From Liolophura sinensis (taxonomy: Eukaryota > Mollusca > Polyplacophora > Chitonida > Chitonidae), in the NCBI RefSeq assembly GCF_032854445.1, contig NC_088296.1, forward strand, positions 4,549,246-4,613,245: 64,000 bases of DNA, in the 5' to 3' direction. The position numbers were made by a program, and so were the translations under genes. The notes beneath the pieces are model-generated. The model ran no database searches and was not told where the DNA came from. It saw only the letters and a program-made list of their open reading frames with translations. Below, one piece after another: positions 1 through 8,892 of this stretch (positions within the stretch are counted from its first letter, which is position 1; each line of letters starts with the position of its first letter).

Positions 1-17
1 TACAAGGTCATAATTAC

Positions 18-140
18 CTTCATGTAACTGATCTCCTTAGTGTCGTAGTTAACCACTTCACTCATGAAGGAAAAAGCCTTGCTGGGCACCGGAAGTGACT
101 TCGTGTTGATTCGCCCAGGACATGGATAGTCCATCGGCGC
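18..140 (-). CDS. LolA-like gene, exon 5 (last exon in window)
   Basis: An acceptor (tgtgcag) precedes position 140 and a donor (gtaatt) follows position 18 on the minus strand. The 123 nt encode 41 residues, APMDYPCPGRINTKSLPVPS and onwards through FSFMSEVVNYDTKEISYMK. The CPGR..TK.LP.P..FSF motif is typical of the second half of LolA-like proteins. Phase 0 on both sides, matching the preceding exon. Confidence 0.7.
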
Positions 141-3100
141 CTGCACACGAAACAAATATTACTATTAAAAATTGCAGGAAACGTCTCTGTCTTAGAAAAT
201 AGGCTGATGTTGTACGTTACAGGGTTGTCAACCAAAATGAAAACTGATTCACTACCTCACTGTCTTGGTAGAGATGGGGTGAGGCAGCGAGGTACCCAGT
301 CAGAAAGGGAGCGAGGTCTGGAGTTACCAAGGCAGAGAGGGAGTGAGGCCTGGAGGTACCGAGGCAGAGAGGGAGTGAGGCAGCGGGGTACCGAGGCAGT
401 GAAAGAGCGAGGCCTGGAGGTACCGAGGCAGACAGGGAGTGAGGCAGCGGGGCACCGAGGCAGTGAAGGAGCGAGGCCTGGAGGTACCAAGGCAGGGAAG
501 GAGCGAGACCTTGGGGTACCGAGGCAGAGATGGGGTGAGGCAGCAAGGTACCCAGTCAGAAAGGGAGCGAGGTCTGGAGATACCAAGCCAAAGAAGGTGC
601 GAGACCTTGGGGTACCGAGACAAAAAAGAGAGGTTTGGAGGTACCGAGGCAGAGAGGGAGTGAGGCAGCGAGGTCTGGAGTTACCAAGGCAGAGAGAGAG
701 CGAGGCCTGGAGATACCAAGCCAGGGAAGGAGCGAGACCTTGGGGTACCGAGACAAAAAAAAGAAAGGTCTGGAGGTACTGAGGCAGAGAGGGAGTGAGG
801 CAGCGGGGTACAGATGTAGAGAGGGAGTGAGGCAGCGGGGTACCGAGGCAGTGAAGGAGCGAGGCCTGGAGGTACCGATGCAGAGAGGTTATATATCTGC
901 TCCCATATAAATGCAAATTTCATAAATTCTGCCTTTAAACTTCACGCAAATAAAGTAAAGTGATGAGTCTTATAAAAAGTTACATTTTTACTCACGGGTT
1001 TATTTTGGGTAAGGTCATACCAAACACCATGAGTAATCAAGACTCGAAATAACAAAAACGAATGGTAGTCGTAGCTCTGTAGCGCCATCACCTCAGATTC
1101 TAACACCATCAGTGATCGTGCCACAAAACTGGAAGATCTCACAATAGCACTATAGTGCCCTCACAGACCTCAATTCCATCAGTGATCGTGTCACGGAACC
1201 GTAAGATCTCACAATAGTACTATAATGCCCTCACAGACATCAATACCCTCAGTGATCGTCTTACTGAAGTGGAAGAACTTACAATAGCACTATAGTGCCC
1301 TCCTCTCAGACCCCAATACCATGAGTGATCATGTCTCAGAGCTGGAAGAACTGACAATACCATCAGTGATCGTGTTGCTGAACGGGAAGAGCTCACAGTA
1401 GCAGTATAGCACTCCTACCTCAAAGACCCCAACACCATCAATGATCGTATCTCGGAACTGGAAGAATTCATAATAGTGCTCAAAGTTGTGAGGTGTCTCT
1501 CCCTGTTTGTTCACTATACCCTTCACCCAGCACCGAACCGGAAGTTGCTTACGCCCAATCGATGTGCCCCAAGCGTTGTTAGCTGGAAACAGACCAAGCA
1601 TTCAGTTTCAAAGGATGCATCAAATAGCAATTCCCCGAACTAAAGGCATTCAGTTCAAATCAGAGCACACAACACAAAAGCTGAAGAACATTTAATGGCC
1701 CATTCTATACAGAGGATGATCCCAGAAGTCATGTCTTCTTTAACTTTGCTTTGTATCCGTTAATAAGGGCGTCTTAGCCTAGGTCATGACCGTTAGTGGT
1801 TCACCATGATACGAGTTCTCTACATTTACAGTCATTTGGTCTGGACGTTAAAAAAGCAAAACTGCACACAGAGGACCTGCATAGAGAGACTTTCACCTAG
1901 TTCATCTCTGAAGTACTGGTGGATCTACGTACAGGCATCCTCCTGGTTGATTTCGTACTTCACCTGTGAAGTACTAGTGGGCCTGCTTAGAGGCGCCTTC
2001 GCTAGTCCGGTACTGACATCACTCACCTGTGAAGTACCAGTAGACCTGCATGGAGGCGCCCTCGTTAGCCCCGTACTGACATCACTCACCTGTGAAGTAC
2101 TGGTGAACCTGCATGGAGGCGCGTTCGGCCGCCCAGTACTGACATCACCTACCTGTGAAGTACCAGTAGACCTGCATGGAGGCGCCCTCGTTAGCCCAGT
2201 ACTGACATCACTCACCTGTGAAGTACCAGTGAACCTGCCTGGAGACGCGTTCGTCCGCCCAGTAATGACATCACTCACCCGTGAAGTACCAGTAGACCTG
2301 CATGACCTCGTTAGCCCAGTACTGGAATGATGCGCGACTGAAATACTTGTTTAATTGTTATTTGACATGGAACTCATTCACGGACTACGCATTTGAACTT
2401 TGATATGGAATTGATGCCTTGAATATTCATTGTCTGCCCGGCATCATTGAAAACTGATGACCGCTTCTCTCTTGTGTGTTACCGGCTTTATTTCTTATTT
2501 GTATAATTTCTTACATACCTTTGTCTTTGGGAGTTAGTGTTAAACGTTGTTTTGGAAATGGATCTTGCGATTATCGACTTGGAACGCCCTTTACGGACTA
2601 CGAATGGTATAGGAATGTCGGACTTGACGCTGATATTTACCTGTGAAGTACCAGTGAACCTGGCTGTAGGCACGTTCGTCCGCCCTGTACTGATGTGATT
2701 CACCTGTGAAGTACCAGTGGATCTGCATAAAAGCGCCTTCGTCAGCTCATCACTGACATGATTCACCTGTGAAGTACCAGTGAACCTGCATGGAGGCGCG
2801 TTCGCCCGCCCTGTACTGACATGATTCACCTGTGAAGTACCAGTGGACCTGCCTGGAGACGCCCAGTACTGACATGACTCACCTGTGAAGTACGAGTGGA
2901 CCTGCATGGAGGCGCCCTCGTCCACCCAGTACTGATGTGATTCACCTGTAAAGTATCAGTGGATCTGCATAAAAGCGCCTTCCTCAGCCTAGACATGACT
3001 CACCTGTGAAGTACCAGTGGACCTGCATGCAGGCGCCCTCGTCAGCCCAGTACTGGCATGACTCACCTGTGAAGTACCAGTGGACCTGCATGGAGGCGTC

Positions 3101-6100
3101 CTCGTCCGCCCAGTACTGGCACGACTGCCAGTGATCCACTATTATCCCACGCACCACATCTGTTCCTACGTAGTTTTCCTGGATCTGAGGGTCGGACCAG
3201 TGAAGAGCACGTGCTGCCGAAAATATCCGACCTTTACCGTTGACCATCTGATAGCCCAACAGGAATCTCTGATCTGTCGAATCCAAGGACGTTACCTGGC
3301 AACGCTCTGTAGAACGAAATCAGCCAATTAATAAACGTGTAACACGTTTTTTGACAGGAATATTTTCCTGGCTTTTGATCTTAGTTGGCAATGATTGCAA
3401 TCATCACAGGCATAGTTCAGTGCACAGCAAATGTGTTGTGTTTTTCTTTTCGGATTCAAAGCAGACAGGGGGGGCCTCCGTGGCTCAGTCGGTTAAAGCG
3501 CTAGCGCAGCGTAATGACCCAGGAGTCTCTCACCAATGCGGTCGCTGTGAGTTCAAGTCCAGCTCATGCTGGCTTCCTCTCCGGCCGTACGTGAGAAGGT
3601 CTGTCAGCAACCTGCGGATGGTCGTGGGTTTCCCCCGGGCTGTGCCCGGTTTCCACCCACCATAATGCTGGCCGCCGTCGTATAAGTGAAATATTCTTGA
3701 GTACGGCGTAAAACACCAATCAAAAAAAAAAAAAAAATCAAAGCAGACAGTGAATACCCACTTTTTTGGGATTTTGTTGGCTTTTTCCAACATCATGCAG
3801 TAATGGATACCAAGTCAAACTGTGCTTTTTTGTCAAGTGCAAAAACTATCTAATCTAGTGAGTAAGTACTTGAGGTTTAACGTCGTACTTAACAATTTTT
3901 CAGTCATATGACGACGATGGAATCCTTAGGGTGCAGGTACGTATAATGTGCCTCCTTGTTTCAGGACGGATTTCCACCGCTCTTTTATCTAGTGCTGCTT
4001 TACTGAGACAACTCCATATAATCCGCCCCGGCCGAACCGTTATACTGATACGGGTCAACCAGTCGCTGCAATATCCCCTTAATGCTGAACGCCAAGTGAA
4101 CGCTCTACCGACCGTGCTATCGGGGCCGGTCTATGTAATCTAGACTAAGTCATATCATTATAAGATTGCCAGGCCCCTGGATCACAAAGTTGTCCTAGAC
4201 ATAAGTCAGACTTAGTCTTGACTTGTTCTACAAATCCTGAACTTATTTTTGAACTTAAGCAATAATCCGTATTTTTGCCATGAAAGTCTAAGACAGCCCC
4301 AAGTATTAAATAAAAATCCTTTGATAAGTAACAATTTCAAACTGTAAACTGGTTTCAAGCTATGACTAAGTTTGGCTTAAGTCTAAGACAGGTTTTTGAT
4401 CCTGGGGCCTGGGCTACATCGTACAAGACAAGAAATCATTTCACACGACCCTTAAAAACAACAACAAGACGTATAATTACGCTCGTCTGGGAAATCCATG
4501 ATGAATTCGTCATCCACGTAATCGTAAATTGCTCGCAAGTTAATGTTGAAATCGGTCTGTTGGATGGTGCCTCGATTATTGGCCCCGTCATAATACTCCA
4601 CTAGCTCGGTCGTCTGGTTTTTGTTGATAATGGTTAGTTCAATTCGCGTCTGGAATTGATCCGGGAAGTTCGGTTTGGACGGACCTGGAGTATAAGAAAA
4701 GCCATACATTGATTATCTTTGATTCGTTTAGGACAGAACTGCGGTGTGATAAAAGTAATATATTGGCTAATTTTGGTCCGTCTGGCGGTATGAGACAAAG
4801 CTGGCTAAGACACTAACATCTGCTATGTTGGTTCACATGTGACTTGACGTTGGGAACCAGGGAAGTGTTCAAGTATAGCCTAGCAGTGGCAGCTGGGCCT
4901 GAAGCAAAGGGCTGTGCTAACTAAAAGTTTATGTATACTAATACTGGGGGAAGACAAAGGATCCGCTGGTAACTTTTTTGCACGACAACTTAGTTAAATA
5001 GCACCTAGGCCAGGGAAACTTAGAGGGTTCCATGTCTAAAGCTGGGACTGAGCCAACACCTCGTGTATCGCAGTGACTGAAATATCAGCGTCAAGTCCGA
5101 CATTCATATACCATTCGTAGTCGCTAAGAGGCGTTCCAAGTCGATAATCGCTAGATCCATTTCCAAAGCAACGTTTAACACTAACCCCCAAAGACAAAGG
5201 TATGTAAGAAATTATACAAATAAGAAATAAAGCCGGTAACACACAAGAGAGAAGCGGTCATCAGTTTTCAATGATGCAGGGCAGACAATGAATATTCCAG
5301 ACATGAATTCCGTATCAAAGTTCAAATTCGTAGTCCGTGAATGAGTTCCGGGTCAAATAATTAAACAAGTATGTCAGTCGCGCTTTAATTGCAACTGCTC
5401 ATAAAGACATCATGCTGATGTAATGAGCATGGCTACCTTTACGGCCCCTAGCCCCAGGTTAAGCGGTATTTGATACACCTTGAAAATGACGAGCGTTACA
5501 GACCCTAACCGATCAGATTGTGATTCAAAAGTAACGGACGATTACGTCTTTCCCGCTAATATGTGAAGATCTCATGCTACAAGAGGCGCCATCTATGATG
5601 TTACACATGATATACAAGATAGACGGTTACACTCAAGACACTCCGCTTAAGGGAGAAGAAAAGACAAAAATGATGCAAATATCAGCTGAAAGAACGTAAA
5701 AGATCATTGCAAATATAGTCTTTAATATTTTTTGCTTCGATTTTCTCTTCCAGGGGATAAGGGTATTTGAAAATATTTTGTATGATGTGTATCATAGGAC
5801 CACCTCTCGTTATATACAACATCTTTGCATTGTAATGTTCTAAATAAGGAAGTGATGAATGTCTGATAAATTTGTTTCCATGTAATTTTTTTCATTTATA
5901 TTCATAGACATCCATTTAATCTTAATCATGATAAAATATAAGAATGCATTAAAATATAAATTTGATCTTTAGAACACTATTATCCATAGACAATAAGAGG
6001 TTGTCCAAAATATCCGCCAGTCTAAAATTATCTCAGTAAAGAAAAATCGAAAGAAATGTTTAAGACCATATATATGACTAACTTTTCATCTGAAGATGTA

Positions 6101-6417
6101 ATTTATATGTTTTCTAGACCTTTAACGTCCACACACCTTACCTTACAGCCCCGCCCCCCCCCCCCTCCTCCAAAAAAAACCCTCGCACCTCACTCCATAC
6201 ACTACTACTTCTACGTATTCTCTGCCCACTATCCGAAATAATGCTGACATTGATGCGCAGCCAGACACACTCCAGGCGTGAATAATTCAAACCGCTTACC
6301 TCCAGATACGGCCCCAGGCTGAGCACTGCTACACACTGTTTGGTCAAAATTACCTGACGTCAATCGAAAGAGGCTGCAGACGATTAGGAAGACAGCGTTT
6401 ACACTTCGTGACGTCAT
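18..6417 (-). CDS. Secreted LolA-like-domain protein, 5' five exons (3' end beyond left edge)
   Basis: Gene assembled from five minus-strand exons: 6354-6417, 4481-4684, 3067-3306, 1419-1582 and 18-140. The exon phases (1-1, 1-1, 1-1, 0-0) join without a stop and give about 265 residues before the gene leaves the window. Seen: a signal-peptide-like start (hydrophobic VFLIVCSLF); EYYDGANNRG; VVRGIIVDHWQSCQYW followed by VHWYFT; LPVRCWVKG with NFEHYYEFFQFRD; and CPGRINTKSLP. From family knowledge, this order (FPDQF...EYYD.NNRG, VRGI..D.WQSC.YW, PVR..V.G, CPGR..TK.LP) is that of the large secreted or membrane-anchored LolA-like-domain proteins of invertebrates, whose function is unknown. Oddities: two exons are tandemly amplified at their 3' ends, and the introns are packed with minisatellites. 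Family assignment is fairly secure; the first exon is less certain (see its entry). Confidence 0.72.
268..893. repeat. Minisatellite, 32-bp purine-rich unit
   Basis: About 19 units such as taccgaggcagagaggg followed by agtgaggcagcgggg. The plus strand is almost entirely purine plus a few C/T positions. It lies in the intron between exons 4 and 5 of the LolA-like gene. Overlapping open frames on both strands are by-products of the repeat. Confidence 0.9.
1090..1480 (-). repeat. Exon-derived tandem array, ~71-bp unit
   Basis: About five units containing the core atcagtgatcgtg. The right-hand unit is the coding 3' end of LolA-like exon 4 plus its donor. The units to the left, downstream in transcription, are diverged copies in which the donor GT has become non-GT (for example gag|gagggc or gag|ggcact). 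Confidence 0.85.
1419..1582 (-). CDS. LolA-like gene, exon 4
   Basis: An acceptor (gtttccag) lies just 5' of 1582 and a donor (gtagga) follows 1419 on the minus strand. The 164 nt enter in phase 1, and the split codon with exon 3 gives Ala. The exon encodes NNAWGTSIGRKQLPVRCWVKG, then HNFEHYYEFFQFRD, ending DGVGVFE in phase 0. The last ~60 nt are the first unit of the ~71-bp tandem array that continues into the intron. Confidence 0.72.
1905..2335 (-). repeat. Exon-derived tandem array, 63-bp unit (distal block)
   Basis: Six to seven units of the LolA-like exon 3 tail (Q-Y-W, M-Q-V-H-W-Y-F-T-type codons), most retaining cacag|gtgagt on the minus strand. It is the same array as 2639-3130, separated from it by an inserted inverted copy of 5080-5383. 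Confidence 0.9.
2332..2638 (+). repeat. Inverted copy of segment 5080-5383 inserted in the array
   Basis: The 307 bases match the reverse complement of 5080-5383 over their whole length with scattered substitutions. Both carry a frame reading LPALFLICIISYIPLSLG then CFGNGS(S/C)DYRLGTP. The breakpoint on the right falls directly into a 63-bp repeat unit. Confidence 0.85.
2639..3130 (-). repeat. Exon-derived tandem array, 63-bp unit (proximal block)
   Basis: About eight units, the right-most being the bona fide 3' end of LolA-like exon 3. On the minus strand each unit reads SCQYWADEGASMQVHWYFTG or a variant and ends at a gtgagt- or gtgaat-type donor. The period is 63 bp (21 codons). The frame is open through two units and then broken. 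Confidence 0.9.
3067..3306 (-). CDS. LolA-like gene, exon 3
   Basis: Acceptor ctacag, then a 240-nt exon (phase 1 in, phase 1 out), then a strong donor gtgagt. It encodes RCQVTSLDSTDQRF, GYQMVNGKG, VVRGIIVDHWQSCQYW and ends MQVHWYFT, all family landmarks. The final 63 nt recur downstream as a tandem array in which each unit again ends in a donor. Use of the second donor, after 3004, would extend the exon by exactly 63 nt, one 21-residue module, in frame. The next unit carries a stop. Confidence 0.75.
3469..3737 (+). mobile_element. SINE family A, full length, with target-site duplication
   Basis: A tRNA-derived head has A box tggctcagtcggttaaagc and B box gagttcaagtcc. A conserved body (ggatggtcgtgggtttcccc, ccaccataatgctggccgcc) and 3' end (gtgaaatattcttgagtacg) follow, then an A-rich tail. 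It is flanked by identical 13-bp copies of tcaaagcagacag at 3456-3468 and 3738-3750, so the insertion is recent. Possibly a MetaSINE-type core, but I could not compare it. It lies in a LolA-like gene intron. Confidence 0.92.
3865..4139 (-). mobile_element. SINE family B copy, internally shortened
   Basis: Minus-strand tRNA-like head (ggccccgatagcacggtcgg, A-box-like). The body recurs at 6718, 40315 and 59575 (tttttcagtcatatgacgac, gatacgggtcaaccagtcg). The segment between the head and 'aacgccaag' is deleted relative to the full copy at 6718-7080. Confidence 0.85.
4481..4684 (-). CDS. LolA-like gene, exon 2
   Basis: Acceptor tatactccag and donor gtaatt bound a 204-nt exon (phase 1 in and out). 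It encodes PSKPNFPDQFQTRIELTII, NKNQTT, EYYDGANNRG and IYDYVDDEF, the diagnostic N-terminal block of the LolA-like family. The codon split with exon 3 reads CAG (Gln), giving FPDE-Q-RCQV with no stop. Confidence 0.75.
5080..5383 (-). pseudogene. Secretory-type exon relic, inverted repeat partner of 2332-2638
   Basis: The minus-strand frame to 5242 has a hydrophobic leader (LPALFLICIISYIPLSLG), then CFGNGSSDYRLGTP and DYEWYMNVGLDADI. It resembles the N-terminal region of LolA-like proteins but lacks an ATG and a donor in the phase needed by exon 2. It may be a first exon of a lost neighbouring paralogue, an alternative exon, or part of a dispersed repeat. A third, degraded copy lies at 25740-25925. 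Confidence 0.45.
5384..6353. other. Intronic stretch without recognised features
   Basis: AT-rich sequence in the presumed first intron of the LolA-like gene. It has a C-rich run near 6150 and nothing else I can assign. Confidence 0.5.
6354..6417 (-). CDS. LolA-like gene, candidate exon 1 (signal peptide)
   Basis: ATG followed by 21 codons, MTSRSVNAVFLIVCSLFRLTS, ending in phase 1 at tcag|gtaatt. The sequence looks like a cleavable signal peptide, and the phase and split codon (Gly) fit exon 2 exactly. The donor hexamer equals that of exons 2 and 5. The alternative is the segment at 5080-5242, which also looks secretory but has no phase-1 donor and no ATG. RNA evidence would decide. Confidence 0.5.
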
Positions 6418-6717
6418 GCTGCAAGGATGTGCAAAGGAAATACTCCAGAATGATACGCTTTTCGTGTAGGCCTACCATACTCATTATGTTTGTCATGGCC
6501 CTCGCAGACTCGAATCTTCATTCGGTTGCGCAGTTTACCACATGATGTGGGATTGACTCAGGTATTATGGTTTAGACAATTCTGAAAATTGTTATGCCTA
6601 TCTTTGTTGTACAGAAAAAGTGGTATGCATATGACGAATAATACTTCAATGTATACCTAACTATAAGGAAAATAAGATTATTTTATTTTGTAGCGTTACT
6701 CATGGACACCCGGGTGA

Positions 6718-7080
6718 GTGAGTGAGTGAGTGAGTGCTTGGGATTTAACGTCGTACTCAACAATTTTTCAGTCATATGACGACGAAGGAATCATTAGGGT
6801 GCATGTATGTGCCTCCTTGTTGCAGGACGGATTTCCACCGCTCTTTTATTTAGTGCTGCTTCACTGAGACGACTTACCGGAGGCAAGTAAGCCGCCCCAC
6901 CCGAGCCATTATACTGATACGGGTCAACCAGTCGTTGCACTATCCCCTTCATACTGAACGCCAAGCGAGGAAGTTACAACTTCCTCTTTTAAAGTCTTAG
7001 GTGTGACTCGATCAAGTATTGATCCTGGATCTACCGGTCCCGAAGCGGACGCTCTACCAACTGTGCTATCCGGGCCGGTC
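6718..7080 (-). mobile_element. SINE family B, full length, with target-site duplication
   Basis: Read on the minus strand: tRNA-like head ggcccggatagcacagttgg with tagagcg A box, B-box region ttgatcctggatc, a long body, and a tail of (actc)n tetranucleotide repeats (plus-strand gtga repeats at 6714-6736). Identical 13-bp duplications gacacccgggtga flank it at 6705-6717 and 7081-7093. This is the most complete family B copy in the window. Confidence 0.9.
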
Positions 7081-7129
7081 GACACCCGGGTGAAAGTGGG
7101 AAGAAAATCTATGGTAAGAAATCCTTGAT

Positions 7130-7260
7130 TGCTGACGGCTACAATGCTGGCTCTATTAGATTGTCCTGCCGTTGGTCACGTGTTCGAATCCAGTCCCCGC
7201 TTCTACGGCTACTGTTTTAAATCAGGAGATTTGTGAATAGTTGCCAACCACTTTGCTGGT
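7130..7260 (+). mobile_element. tRNA-derived SINE fragment
   Basis: B box gtgttcgaatcc, followed by 'ctacggctactgttttaaat cagg', a body also seen near 28220 and 48200. The A box region is degenerate and the 3' end is not clear. Confidence 0.45.
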
Positions 7261-7565
7261 TAATATTCCAATCAACTAGAAAACCTGAATGTAACAGCGG
7301 TAATGTTTGGGATCTTTGTGAGCCACAACCGTTATCTTTAACCCCTTCTATGCATACCCACTACATAACAACTGCTGTATAACTGTGCAGTCCTGCAATA
7401 AGGTATGCACCTCCCTTATTCCGCTTGTAGTGTGCATTCGCAGATCAATAGGTCCAGTTTTTGGTACCAATGGGTTTCAAGAAAAATACTATGAATGACC
7501 AGGCTTTGAGAGTAATGTAATGAGAAACATATAAGGCGTCAGATCGATGTGCCTGAATTTCACGC

Positions 7566-7890
7566 CACATAACTCTTAAAACTAAAATGTTACGTTTAAC
7601 ACTTGCAAGAGTTATCAGACCACTTTTATTGAGTGTTTATGTTTCATACGCTTCAAACGTATTCATTGTCCAACTCTATTAAACGAGTTAATTTTCTAAC
7701 TTTTCAAGTGTTTGTTTAAGGTATTGATTAAGCAAGAGCTCAAACACTTTTAATACAGTTGGAATATCAAAACTTCAAAGAGAGTTACAAAACTAACATT
7801 AAATAAAAAGTTATAATAAAAGTGGCTGGACAACTCTTATAAGAGAAGTCACTCTTAACAGTGTCAAATGTAACACTTTGGTTTTAAAAG
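7566..7890. mobile_element. MITE-like foldback element
   Basis: The left end cttaaaactaaaatgttac pairs with the right end gtaacactttggttttaaaag. Internal segments such as caagtgtttgtttaa and gctcaaacactttt are also inverted, giving a long hairpin without coding capacity. I did not establish a target duplication. Confidence 0.5.
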
Positions 7891-7977
7891 TCATCTTAGT
7901 ATTTCCTTGGCTTGACGCTCATGATAACCGGGTAGCTCGTCTCGTGAAGTGAATGGTCTAAAGATGGGATGTCAAAT

Positions 7978-8090
7978 ATTTGACTGACATACCGACAGAG
8001 AGACCGACAGACCGACCAACCGACCGACCGACAAACAGACAGATAGGCAAACAGACAGACAGACCGTCCGACCCACGGACCGACAGTCAG
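7978..8090. repeat. (gacc/gaca)n tetranucleotide tract
   Basis: Imperfect accg/gaca tetranucleotides (gaccgaccaaccgaccgacc). The open frames across it are low-complexity artefacts. Confidence 0.85.
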
Positions 8091-8639
8091 ACAGAATGTC
8101 ACAGAAGAACGACGAATATAAATAGCTATGGGGAAAAGGCACGACCACGTCGCAAGGAAGGCATGGGGGCAGTGGATTTGATATCTAATGAAGAAACAGC
8201 GATGTACTGTATTGAAATAACCTAAAATCTCGTGCTTGACTACTTTGCTCATTCTTACTGCTTCCGAGATTTCTGTTAATCTTAGACAGGGATTTGCAGG
8301 TTTGTTTGAAGTTAAAATCATGTGTAATTAACTGAAAAAGTGCAAGTTTTAAGCACATGACTTAATAGTTTCTAGCACTTATTGGCCTCTAAAATATTCA
8401 CCTTTTCGAGTCGAATTTTTAAGTTATTTACCGTAATGGTCTCCCTGAATGGCCTGTTTTGTCTGTCTGTCTGTTCGTTCGTCCGTCGGACGTTGTCCTG
8501 TTTCAAAATTATTATACTCAGTGGGAACACAGGCACTTTAATTCTAGACAAGAGATGTCAAATTAATTGCAGTTAACTTCACTGTATTTTTTTACCTAAT
8601 TCTGCTTTATCCATTGTGCTTGGGGTGTTTACGTTGCTG

Positions 8640-8892
8640 CACTCTAAAAAACATTGTGTTAATTTTACCGGAAGGTCTGTTATCTGAGCGATGCTAGAAT
8701 GCATTCTGTTATTGCAACAGACTGCTCTGTTAAATGTAACATATTCTATTAATTTAACATAAATATTCTATTAGACTAACAGGCTATTACGTTGAAAATG
8801 ACAGAGTAATACATTATAATCAAAGAAAACATTCTGGTATCACTAACACAACAGATTTCCTGTTAAAATTAACAGATTAATTTCTTTAGTGT
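8640..8892. mobile_element. MITE-like element with ~45-bp terminal inverted repeats
   Basis: The left end (actctaaaaaacattgtgtt, then aattttaccggaaggtctg) is complementary to the right end (cagatttcctgttaaaatta, then acag...agtgtac). Related elements lie at 44905-45060, 49850-50038 and 54112-54330, sharing tctgagcgatgctagaatg and gagtgtac. Non-coding. Confidence 0.6.

Noticed and set aside
217-923. Overlapping ORFs of up to 219 codons on both strands
   Set aside because: All are translations of the 32-bp minisatellite; open in several frames at once, with repeat-only content.
3470-3560. tRNA-like A and B boxes as a tRNA gene
   Set aside because: They belong to the SINE head; no acceptor-stem pairing or CCA-proximal end follows.
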